Below the pieces are notes generated by a model. It was not told the origin of the DNA. It searched no databases and saw only the letters and a list, made by a program, of their open reading frames with translations. A program made the translations under genes and the position numbers. From Adiantum capillus-veneris (lineage: Eukaryota > Streptophyta > Polypodiopsida > Polypodiales > Pteridaceae), in NCBI GenBank assembly GCA_014529385.2, contig CM043944.1, positions 70,334,895-70,398,894 of the forward strand: a stretch of 64,000 nt of DNA. Reading direction: 5' to 3'. Below are positions 24,315 through 35,400 of the stretch, piece by piece. Positions within the stretch are counted from its first letter, which is position 1. Each line of letters begins with the position of its first letter.

Positions 24315-25807
24315 TGTAACTAAGTCAAACTTTGTAAATAATTAATTTATTTACGAGAAAAGAATTATCTAATTAGTTGTGTGCACACCAGAATAGACCT
24401 AGCAGTTCTAAGGCCTCAGGTGAGCCTAAATGTGGGCTAGAACACCTCATAGGGACCTTAGCAGAAATTACCCTGAAGCCCTAGTGATTGGGAAATCGGG
24501 TCTTCAGAAAGGGGTAAGCAGTAGCCTCAGATTTTAGGCTCAGGAAAAATACGCGCGTCAGTACAAGCACAAGAATGAGATGGGGTCCTTAGAACAGTGA
24601 CCCTAAGGCTAATAAAGCCTTAGGGTAAGTTTCGTTAACTTAAATTTAACGGTCCGTGCCCGGGAGGGCGGACGGACAAGTGTGAACAGGTAAAGGCGGT
24701 GCAGTGCCGGTGCAGCATTGCGCCGACAGACCTTTGGTGTTCTCATAAAAGAATCATTGGTAGCAGTTGTTAGTTAGTTGCACATTTTTAATTAATGAGC
24801 TAGAAGTTTTTAAAGTCAAAAGTTGAATGGTTTTTAAGTTTTTAAAGTAAGTGTGCCACTTGGCACACTTACCAATGCAAACTAACTCTCTCTCACCCTC
24901 TCTCTCTTCCTAGCGCCCCCTCTCCCTGATGGCTATTTAGGAGCCCCCCCTCCCCCATTTTCAGGGCTGGCAGTACACCTACCCCCCCTAATGTGAGCGT
25001 GCTCTACGCGGTGGAGCCCTCCATTGAAGCTTGAGAGCAGCCCCTTGCGACATATGTGGTAGCCTTGTGCTCCCATTGTCAAGAACAAGGGATCTCACAG
25101 TCATAGACACCTTCTGGTGAAGTTTCATCGCGAGAAGCTGCCGTAGACGCTCTCTTAGCAGAGTGCGGCTGCTGAAATTCTCTGTTTTCAGCCCCTAATC
25201 ACCTCGATTAGGGCTGTTTTCAGCAGATCAGCCATAGAAATCCTCTTCTCTCTCCTTATCCTAAGTCTACATCAAGTTTGGAGCGATTCCATCACGAAGA
25301 AGATCTCTGTTTCGACGTAGGGGTGCGCACAGGTAAGAATTTCAGGTTATGTGCAGAAAATTACAGCAAGCATGTGCGTGTGCATTTTGCTTGTTTCTCT
25401 TTTGTGTTCGATGCATGAATGAATGAGCATGAAGGCAACACATAACGGAAGATGGACTCTCCTCTGTGAGAGCTTCCGATGAGCTGTTTCGGAAGATAGA
25501 CTCTCTTTTCGAGAGCTTCCAACCAGTCTCGCAGAAGAGGGGGAATCCCCTAAGCAGTAAGAAAGTGGAAACACTTTCTCAGTCAGTAGTCAGTACAGAG
25601 CAGAAGAAAGAATAGAGGACGGGCGTATGCCCCGTTCCTGTGCTTGTAAAGATTCTCCCGTAGTAATAAAGATATTCTCTTTATGGGGGGGGGACCAGCC
25701 CATCTTCTGGTCCCCAATGAAGTGTCAAGTTTTCTCGCTCCCTCTAATTCTCTTGAGTATTTGAAGTGCAATTAAACGTCAGTTTACGCTTCCGTATTTT
25801 TGTGACA
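24315..25807 (+). repeat. 3' LTR of A1
   Basis: 1493 bp. Close to the 5' LTR, with substitutions, a 4-nt insertion (AAGT) before the second hairpin and both hairpin loops inverted (24601-24625 and 24851-24868). AATAAA is at 25665-25670. It is followed by TAGGC at 25808-25812. Confidence 0.95.
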
Positions 25808-25812
25808 TAGGC
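25808..25812. repeat. A1 target-site duplication, right copy
   Basis: TAGGC, identical to 18124-18128. Confidence 0.95.
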
Positions 25813-27227
25813 ATACATACGAATGAACCTGCAACGATAACCTTTGTGGCCTACAAAGCTCTGAACACCCTTAGAGTTGGTTGGGAGAGGCAACCTCAGA
25901 ATAGCCACTATCTTATCAGGGTCCAAAGTAGACACCACATGACCCAAAAGCGTACCTTGCATGACCAAAAAGTGGCATTTGTTAGGATTGAGCTTAAGGT
26001 GTGCCTCCCCGCACTTGAGGAAGTCTATAAAGAACTGAGCTAGATGCTCCTCCAACTTCTCCATTGAGATGGAACACTGAGCGCTGAAGAATGTCGAAAA
26101 ATCATATATGAAGATTCCAAGATGATTAGTGAGCAGATGATAAAAGATGATGAAGACATTTTTGTCTAAACGAAAATAACCCATGGAGTCACAAAAACGG
26201 TCTTGATCCGGTCAGCAAGATGAATGCCCAACTGATTGTAGCCACTGAAGCCATCCATGAAACTGTAGAGTATATACCCAGCCACATCTTTGAGCACCCA
26301 TTCAATGAAAGGAATTGGAAAGCCTAGGATTGTTACCTTGTTTAGAGTGTTGTAGTTGATGCAGACACATATTTTATTGGATTGCTTTTGGGGGCTATGA
26401 CCATGGATGACGACCACTCGGAGTGATCCACGGGCACGATGATACCCGTTTCTTGCATTTTCTAGCTTTAGTTTGACAGCTTCTACATACTTGGGGCTGA
26501 GCTTGTAACCACGGCCTCTGACTGGCTTAGTCCCCCTCGATCGGAGGGACAATGTGGACTCCTAGCTCCGGTGGGATCCCTTCCAAATCTTTGTAAGACC
26601 AGGCAAAAAAGTCCTTGAAAGAGTGCATAAAAGAAACTACCTAGTCGAGCAACGCAGGGTGGTAACCCCATAGCCATGCAGCTAAAAGAAATAGCTTGAG
26701 GATTGTCAAGGTCACCAAGGTTGACTTCCTTGACAGGTTCAGGGAGGGGCACTTGCGAGGTTGTCTCATAAGAAAAAAGACATTGCCACTTCTTGGAGCT
26801 TCAAGACATGATGAGATGGTGTTTGATCAATATTGAAACCAACATATTCTTTTTGTAAACATCCTTGGGAAACTTGTCAAAGGGAAGTTCATCAGAGACA
26901 GAACAGAGCGTTGCCTTGGTCGAGAAGTCGGACGCAGAGGAGGTCGAGAGTTGGGGGAACTCTTGTAAAGGAGATTTCTTGCCTCTTCTATGGTCCTTGA
27001 TAGGCTCACCAAGCCCATATGCCATCATTTTAGGAGCATCTGATTCATCAGTTGCCATGACCTCGACACCTACTTCCGGGCTAGGCAGCACACTGGGGCT
27101 AGCTACTATAAGGACAGGAGAAGATGGGGTATTCCCAAGAAAAAATTGAATAGAAACCAAAGCTTCCAACCACTCAAGCAGGTCTTCCTCTGGCTGTCAA
27201 GTGGGGTAGGTTGTTCCAGTTCGAGGT
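25813..27227 (-). pseudogene. pol: B1 Ty3 protease-to-RT piece
   Basis: Minus-strand frames with several shifts. It begins at 27227 with a protease-tail-like stretch (LELEQPTPLD), then a linker (TKATLCSVSDELPF). The RT follows: KDFFAWSYKDLEGIPPEL near 26600, then ICVCINYNTLNKVTI, PIPFIEWVLKDVAGYI, YSFMDGFSGYNQLGI and DFSTFFSA in place of the usual DDFSVF, then FLVMQGTLLGHVVS near 25930. The FMDGFSGYNQ signature is typical of the Ogre/Tat/Athila (OTA) branch rather than chromoviruses. It continues at 18128 once A1 is removed. Confidence 0.85.
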
Positions 27228-27525
27228 TGTAGCGCAGATAGTGTGTCGTGCTCTCTACGGTGGGTGCTCCTCAATGCAACGTGCGTGATATCTCACTCAA
27301 AACAGAATGAAAACAAAGGAACAATAAATAATAGCTGATCAACACAGAGACATAGCAGCAGACCAGAACATATGGACTCGACTATCTCAAAGGGACCAGT
27401 ACAGACTTTGGCGTGGCAACACACTCAGCTCCAGCCCAGAACTCACGGGTACAATGGGGGTGTCGAGGCTCAGATGTGCAGGGATGGTGCAGACGTGCTG
27501 TGTGTATAGACTCGCTACTCTAGTC
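27228..27525 (-). repeat. Truncated LTR of copy B4
   Basis: It matches about the first 300 bp (plus-strand order) of the 575-bp family B LTR from TGTAGCGCAGATAG, then stops near GACTCGCTACTCTAG. The rest of the LTR is deleted and internal B sequence (ACAGAAGACTGAAGATTGCC, compare 13900-13925) follows directly. The left edge abuts B1 protease sequence, so B4 inserted into B1. Confidence 0.8.
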
Positions 27526-27898
27526 GAGATACAGAAGACTGAAGATTGCCAAGATTAACAAATCCCACAAAGCACCCGAAGTGGAGGAATTTTTGCTAGT
27601 TGCAGTTGGCTAGACGGGAAGGAGTAGGTAGGGGAGGGGAGAGGGGATAGGCCCGAGATTCTACTGATCTAGAAGAGCTCATAGTGTACGTGACCAATGC
27701 AGTGCGCATTGTCGAATCGATCTAACCTCTTTGATTTAGCATTTGCGCGAGCTATCACTCCAAGAGCAGCAAAAGGCCTTGCCCACAATCTGGCCACCCA
27801 AAAATACTCCCAACAATAGCTTGACTTACAACAAACATCCAATAGAAGAAAATCCACCTAGGGATACCCGAATCTGCTTGCCCGGAGAAGTAGTACAC
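27526..27898. other. B4 internal sequence between truncated LTR and minisatellite
   Basis: The first ~100 bp resemble the B2 stretch at 13895-13975. The remainder (about 27660-27898) has no recognisable match. Confidence 0.4.
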
Positions 27899-28318
27899 AA
27901 TGAGGTGCTGGGGAGGGAAGGAGGGGTGGGCAGGGGCGAGGGGTGGGTAGGGGGCGAGGGGAGACTAGGTAGGGGCGAGGGGGAAAAGGGGTGGGTAGGG
28001 GGCGAGGTGGGAGAAGATAGGGGAGTGGGGGGAAAGGGTAGGGGCGAGGGGTAGGTGGGGGCGAGGGGGGTAAAGGGTAGGGGTGAGGGGTGGGTAGGGG
28101 GGCGAGGGGTGGGTGGGCGGCGCGAGAGGTAAGTAGGGGGACGAGGGAGAGAGAGGGGGCGAGGGGTGGGTAGGGGGTGACGGAGAGAGAGAGGAGGACG
28201 AGGGTGAGTTGGGGGGGGGGAGGGGATGAGGGGTGGGTAGGTGGGCGAGGGAGAGAGAGGGGGGGACGAGGGATAGGTAGGGGGGGAGGGTGAGTGGGCA
28301 GGGGTAGTGAGGGGAGAT
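27899..28318. repeat. G-rich minisatellite in B4
   Basis: About 420 bp of irregular units near GGGTAGGGGCGAGGG with GAGAGAGA interruptions. It occupies the same relative place as in B2 and B3, upstream of the 3' LTR on the minus strand. The long minus-strand Pro/Ser/Leu frames across it are an artefact of the repeat. Confidence 0.9.
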
Positions 28319-28324
28319 GGCACT

Positions 28325-28490
28325 CCAGCACATAGATATCATGATCAGGGACATCATCAAGCTTAAAATCAATATTGTTTTTGTTGTATCCCGTCTTGAG
28401 GAAGCTTTGTGAAGGGAGTTCGCTGGACACAGAGGAGAGCTTTGTTCTGGTCGGAGAAGAGACACGGATGGGGCTGATGTTGCTCATGAG
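28325..28490 (-). pseudogene. B4 protease-RT linker fragment
   Basis: The minus-strand frame TRTKLSSVSSELPSQSF, with the YNKNNIDFK and DHDIYVLE stretches after it, parallels STKATLCSVSDELPFDKF in the B1 piece at about 26890. B4 therefore kept more coding sequence than B2 or B3 before pol was lost at the minisatellite. Confidence 0.55.
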
Positions 28491-29969
28491 ATAATTCATT
28501 CCTTTTCTCCCATTATTATCTCTTCTCCATTCTTGCATCCCCATTATTGCTATTTGTAACACTGAAAGCGATCCCTTGAGTTGTAACCCTGCAAAGCAAT
28601 TGCATTTTGGTACCTCCTTTGTAATTTTGATTGTCATTTGTAATGCCTCCAATCTTTACCCTTGACATTTTATTTAAGAAATAAAAAATGTTCTTACTGC
28701 TGACAAGGAGCAAAGAACTTACTTTCCGCACAATTGCATAAGCCTTTGAGGGATTTTGTAAGGGTCCAAGCAGTAATCTGATAACATTTGTGTGATCCTG
28801 TCATCACAGAAATTATTGACATGCATGCTGTACTCATGCTTTGAGACCTATTGTAGTAGTAGTCAATGGTTGTCTGTCTATGTACTCATAGAGACAATGA
28901 AATCCTTGCACACCAATTACATAAGCAGTTAGGATGCAATGGCTTGGATTTCAGAAAAGACATGTTTGGTGATTGTGTTTTTAACTACTTAACTGGCCAT
29001 TTGTTCTTCAGTTTTTAAACAGTTTTGCAATTGTGCCAGTGAGTGATGGGACTGTAACCTTGCTTTGGAAGTTTTAAATTGATACTTAAGTGCATAAAGG
29101 TAATAAACTCAATTTTCAACAAACAAAATGCATGCCAGATAATGGAAGGCATGTTTATGGAAAACATGGTACTGTCACACTCTAGTTGCAAGAAAAAAAC
29201 ACCCATGGCAGGCAGCAGTGGAAAAAAGAGGAGCTATGGTGAAAATTGAAAACCCCATTTATTGGCACTAAACCGAGGTCTAGGACTCCCAAACACCCAC
29301 AACAATTTGAATGGTTATACAGTATACTCATCTATCAGCCCACAAATCGAGCCCCAAATCATCTCCCTCAATCAAGGCCATGAGCACTCAAGACACCTAA
29401 TTCTCAATTGAGCCCATATTTGAAGAAGAGCTTTTAGACATCCCTAGAATACTATATGAGCCTCTACTCTCTCGAATCTCCTGCCAAATGGGTCACTGCT
29501 CCATAAGCTATAAGGCCTGTTTTCTGCTGCTATCTTCAAAGAGCATTTTTGAGTAGAAGCTTCAGAATTCAACCTGTTAGAGCAACAAGGAGCTGAAGCC
29601 TCAATTGTTGAAGCATCAAATGATTTTTCTTCAAGATCAACACTCACCACAACGGTTACACGCAATTGGGATATTTGGCAGATTTTTAAGCGAAAACTAA
29701 TCTAAATTCCCTTTTGTCTATTCGTGCTACTCCAATTTCAAGGCAATTGAACTCTCCTTCTAATAAAAAAACCCAATTACCTTCATCATTTTACCCCCCT
29801 TTACATCAGCTATGTATGCTATATTTAGGATGTATGTTGATGAAATGATTATCCTTCTTTTTTTTATGGAGCTAGACACTACCCAGGTTCTATTCCTTTG
29901 GTAAAAACTCTCCTCACACATGTATTGCTCACCATCTGCCTCTTGTACACATGGGGATGTATTTATTAG
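28491..29969. other. No gene recognised
   Basis: AT-rich sequence with only short frames. The right edge of B4 could not be located. A minus-strand frame at 29665-29444 is open but resembles nothing I know. Confidence 0.4.
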
Positions 29970-30725
29970 ATAAATTTACCGGCTATGGCTGTCACACATG
30001 GCAAATTAAAGTCGTAGAGTAGCTTATGAAGAAGGGTCTTTGCGGGGTTATCAAGACGGTACCACAATATGGAGATAAACCTACTAGTAGGGAAACACTA
30101 GCACAATTTCAAGCCAAGGATGAACAAGCTTTAGGCATCCTTGCACTTCTCTTGATGTCAATATGTGCAATTTCTTGATGAGGCTTATGAAACATATCAA
30201 GCTTGGTCCCTCTTGGAGAAGAACTTTGGAACCAAATGCAAGCATTGAAAGGTGTCTTTGAAGATGGACCTCTACAATAGGTTTAAGAGTCTATGCACTC
30301 AGCTTGTCTCCAACCAAGCCCAAGTGAAGAATGAAGAAAAACTTGTTCTACTCAGTGCCTTGTGAGAGGAGTAAGACAAGATAGTCACTGTGTTCAAGGA
30401 GAAAGATCCATGCACAAGCTTGGAGAAGTCACCAAATCATTACATGAAGAACAGACTTGAGAGAAAGGTCAAGAAAAGGAATGGTCAACTGCAAGGTAGC
30501 CAAGCTCTTGCCATTTCTTCAGGGTGAACAAATCATCAAAGTAAAGATTGCTTCCAAGTGAAGCCTTGCCCACATTGTAGAAAGCCTGAGCATCAACCTT
30601 ATAGGTGCTTCTACAAAGACAAAAATAAAGCTTCAAATCAACCCTAACACAAAGGTAAAGTCAATCATATTGAAGAAGAAGAAGAAGAAGGTACCACCTC
30701 CTATGTCATAGCTCCAAACATTTTG
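29970..30725 (+). pseudogene. Copia-type gag relic
   Basis: Plus-strand frames interrupted by stops and shifts. They give KFTGYGCHTWQIKVVE, QYGDKPTSRETLAQFQ, AKDEQALGILAL, MDLYNRFKSLCTQLV and a CCHC knuckle CPHCRKPEHQPYRC near 30565-30610. The order (a W-containing N-terminus, a helical UBN2-like gag, then one zinc knuckle) is that of Ty1/copia gag. No LTR, protease, integrase or RT is found next to it. Confidence 0.75.
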
Positions 30726-31359
30726 TGAGCACTCTTATTCATGTTGGAGCCAATTTCCTAACCACCCCAATTTCATTTCTTGCAGGCATTCAAGGCCCGC
30801 CTTACCTTGCACTTGTAGAGTCAGCAGAGCATCGGGGAATTCTTTGTACCATAAAAGGGTTCGATAAATATCCTAGGAATGCTGACTGACACAGACCTTG
30901 CTCGATCTCTATTCAATAAGTCTTACACTTAACACATTTGAGATTTTTTTGGTGCTGCCAACAAATTTCAGATTGGATATTTTGGAGCAAGGGCAAAGAG
31001 GGAACATTTCATTACCTTGGGCCATTCAAGTATACCCTATTGAAATATGGAATGTCACGAGGATTCCCACATCGATTATCAGTAGAAAACGATGCAAGGA
31101 CACAAAAGGCATCTAAACCTAAGTTTTTTTCCATAAATTTGAAGTTTAGGGAGAGGACTTGCAATGTCCTTTCCCCACGTGCAGGTCCACCCATTGACAA
31201 ATAATGGAGGCCAAGAGCCACGGGGAGCTGCATTGTGGGGAAAGGACACTGCAAGTCCTTTCCTGGCCATCAAGGGTTTAGGGGAGGGGGGGCAACCAAA
31301 GCAGGCCACGTGGATACCAAATCCTTGCTGGTAGCTTGGGACAGAGGGTGACAAAAGTG
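30726..31359. other. Unassigned, contains a strong hairpin
   Basis: A plus-strand frame around 30790-30810 (GIQGPPY after a TTTCTTGCAG splice-acceptor-like string) faintly recalls plant P450 N-termini but is not continued, so I do not call a gene. The hairpin at 31154-31259 is listed separately. Confidence 0.3.
31154..31259. repeat. 106-bp foldback with 24-bp arms
   Basis: Arm 1 is 31154-31177 (AGGACTTGCAATGTCC...) and arm 2 is 31236-31259, its inverted copy with a single mismatch in 24. The loop is 58 bases. No flanking duplication is visible. It may be a small MITE core or the precursor of a small RNA. Confidence 0.75.
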
Positions 31360-31873
31360 CCCAACTGGTAGGGACATGGATTCCATTGTTGTTATATGCT
31401 GATGATACTGTGTTGATCTCTAACTCACCGGAGGGTATGCAACGACAATTGGATGCAGTTTCATGGCTTTGCGGAGGATAGTGGATTGTCTATAAACCTT
31501 GGTAAAACCAACGTTATGGTGTTTAACACCACACCGCACTCGATCAAAAGATCAGCTCCTACATTCACTTTTAGTCAGAAGACTCTGGAGCACACAGATG
31601 CATACACTTCTCTTGGCGTAGTCTTCACTGGGCCAAGGTTTTCTTTAAAGAAAGAAGTAGAGACCAGACTGACCAGAGCATATGCGGCCCTGGGAGGATT
31701 GGAGAAGCTGTGTTTGCAGATTCAGTTCGAGGAACCCTTGGTAGTTTCAGCTATGCTCTATGGGCTTCAAGTTTAGGGACCCTCAGTGGATCAGGATGGG
31801 TGGAGAGATATGGAGAGGCCCTTGGTATCAATGATCTTTTGACTAATTCGAGACAAGGCGTCCGTGCCACACG
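31360..31873 (+). pseudogene. L2x LINE fragment C, RT part
   Basis: Plus-strand frames match the RT of the full-length L2x LINE (57940-58430): LLYADD, SNSPEGMQRQLDA, DSGLSINLGKTNVMVF, AYTSLGVVFTGPRFSL and TRAYAALGGLEKL. It keeps the usual YADD, where the long copy has YDDD. Stops and shifts are frequent. At 31866-31873 it is interrupted by the hAT-like element and resumes at 39155. Confidence 0.85.
31866..31873. repeat. 8-bp target duplication, left copy
   Basis: GCCACACG directly left of the hAT-like tip, with the same 8 bases at 39155-39162 directly right of the other tip. Confidence 0.85.
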
Positions 31874-32303
31874 CATAGTAACACAACCGCTTTCTTGCCC
31901 CAAGAAACGAGACCGAATTTTTTGGGAGTTTCGGACTGGAAGAAACGGAGTTTCTTGAGTTAAAAAAATATTCCCCAAAAAAGGTCTTCACTTAAGACTC
32001 TTGTCGCTTCTCCCTTGGTTTTTTGACATTTAGTAATATCATGTCTGACTATCTTTTTATGACATTGAAAACGTCTTTGAATTGAATGTCACTTGAGTCT
32101 TGGTTTGAACATTGCAGACCTTCTTCAAAACTCAAAGTGGTCATTGGTAGACCATAGGTTGAAGGTTTTGAGTTTTTGTCATATAAATTCTGAAGTTCTG
32201 TGAAATACGGTCATTGACTTGGCTTCTTGTTTTAAGTATTATATTTATAAATATGAAAACTTCGTTTCTTAACCGTTTTGACATTGGTCGAAACTCCGAA
32301 ACT

Positions 32304-32320
32304 CTAGTTTTTCCGTTTTT
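32304..32320. repeat. L1-A target duplication, left copy
   Basis: 17 bases, CTAGTTTTTCCGTTTTT, repeated at 39104-39120. Confidence 0.85.
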
Positions 32321-32463
32321 TTTTTTTTCCGAGAAAAAGATCCTTCTATTAGTTAATGAAAGCTGCCCATAGGGCTACATCCACCTCTGCAGGAGAGGGC
32401 TACAACAAACATGATGGGGAGACTCTCCCAATGAAAAAACAGCATATATACAATAGGGCTAAA

Positions 32464-35400
32464 TCAAGAGATGGGAGGAGGGAAAAGCCACACAGGTGGA
32501 CAGTAGTGCCATCTGAGCACCCCCTGGACCATGGAGTAAAACGGCCCAGGGCGCCAGAGACGAAGGAAAGCCTCGCGGCGCTCCCGCATGCGGTCGGAGC
32601 AGCCCTGTAGTCCCTCAAGCTGTCCTCTGAGAGTATGGATCAGCTCTAGCCAAAAGTCACGAACAGTCTCTGCTGGTGGTACAAGGCGAGCCTCAAAGAT
32701 GCGGAAACAACGGGCCCGCCAGATGAACCAAAGAGCTAGGCCGCTGATGAGCTCCCAACACTCCGCTCTCTCACTGCTCCACTCCTGTGGAGTAAGGTCT
32801 GTAGCAGGCTGGAGTGTAGGTCGACCCCCCTTTAACACTATCATCCTGCTGGTGGAAGATAGCTCAAACTGAAGTGCCGGGCCCGTGAGGGTGGACCAAG
32901 CCGCCGCCCCCCAAGTGAACTGTCGAGCCGTGGAGAGGGCAGGCATCAGCCGAAGAACTCGTAGCCACACCTGCTCGGCCGAGGGACAGTCCCAAAGACA
33001 GTGTCGCTGACTCTCCACCAACTGGTCACAGGCTGTACATGCGGCCGAGAGACCACAATGTACAAGCCAGCTCCCTACTGCTGTGGCTCTGTGTGCAACC
33101 AACCACTGGAACAAGGTGACGCGCCTCGGCTGTCTGGAGTCCCACAGCCTCTGCCAAAAAGCTGCCAAGAACTCAACTGTGAGACCCTCCTCCTGCCAAT
33201 GACGTGCTGCAGCGAGGCGGGCCTCTCTCTGTGCTGCAAGTATATGACGTCCAAGCCGAACAGTGTACTGAAAGAAAGGGACTCCTGGGCGGTCTGCAGA
33301 AGAGAATGGGTCCCTCCAAAGCCACTCACCAGGATCCCACTGTACTCGTGCCAGTGGACAGCACTCCCAAGCCCATAGCCTCCAGTGTCCTGTCTCGAGA
33401 GCCACTGGGTCAGGGTCTATGACGCAAGTCCTCCCACAGATGCCCACAACTCGGATCCTCTGGAAACAACACTCTGCTACCTGCGGGGCCTCTACTGTAA
33501 CTCGCTGTAATCGTCCCCCACCCTGAAGCTCAAAGAACAGGGCTGGGACAGTCTCTGAACAAGCCCTGACTGAGATGAGAACCTCCAGTCGTGTGAAGGC
33601 TCCCATCCATCGGGGTGCTACTGGCTCGAGAGGCGTGAGCCACTCAGCTGGAACTGACTCTGAGATGTCCTGATACATGCTCTGAACCCCTCTCATGCCC
33701 TGTAGCTGGACACCCTGCACCTCCTCTGACAAACCTGTGAACTCTAGCCAGTCACCTAGAGAGCGCGGTGGACCTGCTGCCATGGGACCCCATGAAACAT
33801 GAGGCCTACTCCCAACCAAGTGGCCTCTCTGAGTGCTAACCATGGGGTTCCAGACGAGGGGCTGCCGTAGGCGCTCCTCCGTGCACGTCGGCTGGCGCTG
33901 CTCTAGGCCACGCCGCAATAGCTCCCAAGACCGAAGCAAACTCACAGCGAATCGGTCCTCCAGTCGCCTGCTCAAACCAACTCGGCGCAACTCTGTAAAG
34001 ATCCATCTGGTCGAAGGTTGCCAAGGGCCTCCTGCCTGAGGCACCCTGGCACGAAGCCTCTGCAACAAGAACTCCTTCCAGGGCTCCTCGCCTGGAAGAA
34101 GTCCTCTGACGACGAACTTCCCAAGAAGGGCTCTGCTCTGCTGTGCTGGATCAATGATCCGAAGCCCTCCCTGAGAACAAGGAAGTGTGATGACCGACCA
34201 AGCCACCTTGGCTCGGGCAATCTGAGTGTCGCGACCAGACCAAAGGAAGTTCCTGATCAGCCTCTCTACCTGGCTGATACAAGAACTCGAGAAGATCCAG
34301 CACGAAGTGATGTACCACATAGTCGCCAACAACACCTGGTTGGCAACTACTACTCTACCAGCCAGCGAAAGTCGTGCTGAGCTCCAATGTAACAGCTTTC
34401 TCCTGATGGACAGGAGAAGAGGAGCAATCTGCTGCTCGGGGGACAGATCCAAACCAACCTGACAACCCAGGTACCGAACTGCAGTCCCTGGAGGAATCCA
34501 CCTGAAACCCTCTCCTGGCATCCAATCTGGCACAGGAGCACTACCAACTGAGAAAGCCACTGTCTTTCTCCAGTTGATCAGTGCGCCCGATGCACAGCAG
34601 AAGGTCTCCAAAGCCTGCCCACATCTGTGTAAATTGGCCTCCTGGCCCTCTAAGTACAAGGCTGAGTCGTCGGCAAACTCAGCGTCCAGAAGCTCATCTC
34701 CCCGTATAGGGAGTGCTAAGCCCCTCAAACCAACCTGCTGTGACACCAAAAATCTGCTCATCGCCTCCGCATAGAACAGAAAGAGAAAGGGGGCAAGAGG
34801 ACAACCCTGTCTGACCGATCGTGTGAGCATGAAGCGCTCACCTCTACCTCCTGCCAAAAGCACCTGACTGTGGGCCTGTCTGCACAAAGCTGACACCCCT
34901 CTGATCCAAGCCTCTGAGAAGCCCATCCTACGTAGCGTGCCCTCTAGAAAGTCCCAGTCAACTCTGTCGTATGCCTTCTCAAAATCGAGAAGAAGAATCA
35001 CAAGGTCCTCCCCACGGAGCCGTGCAAGGGCAGAAGCCTCCCAAAAAGTGAAGATGTTGTCAAGGATACTGCGTTCCTTGACAAAACCTGTCTGAGTCCC
35101 ATGTATAAGGCTCTCCAAAAGTGGCTGAATCCTCAAACTCAGAGCCTTGGAAAGAATTTTGTAGGCTGAGTTGAGAATGGTGATGGGACGCCACTGTCGA
35201 ATCTCATCCAAGGAGCCACCCTCCTAAGGAATGAGGTAAATCAGACCCTCACTCATGCTATCCGGCATCACTCCGGTGTGCAGAATGTACTGAAAGGCAC
35301 TACAAAGATCTGGGCCAAGCAGGTCCCAGTACTCCAAGAAGAAGCTGGGAGTCAGCCCATCCTCACCTGGACAGCTACCACGAGGGAGGGCCCTAAGAGC

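Larger units (their letters stand above)
18129..25807 (+). mobile_element. Chromovirus A1, complete Ty3 element
   Basis: 7.68-kb Ty3 element with two LTRs of about 1.49 kb, an initiator tRNA-Met primer site, gag-protease-RT-RNase H-integrase-chromodomain order, a polypurine tract and a 5-bp duplication. The two LTRs differ at roughly two dozen places that I counted by eye, so insertion is fairly recent. The coding region carries two nonsense codons and two frameshifts and cannot give one polyprotein. Confidence 0.96.

Noticed and set aside
25347-25574. 75-codon minus-strand frame repeated exactly in both A1 LTRs
   Set aside because: It is duplicated only because the LTR is duplicated; it has no domain and runs opposite to the element.
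27826-28652. Long minus-strand Pro/Ser/Leu-rich reading frames
   Set aside because: They are translations of the G-rich minisatellite, are open in several frames at once and have no domain.
30770-30900. Possible P450-like start (GIQGPPY) after a splice-acceptor-like string
   Set aside because: The similarity covers seven residues, is not continued and has no heme-binding motif nearby.
32588-34774. Plus-strand frames of 60-125 codons opposite L1-A ORF2
   Set aside because: They are antisense shadows of the strong minus-strand ORF2; the same set recurs opposite L1-B.
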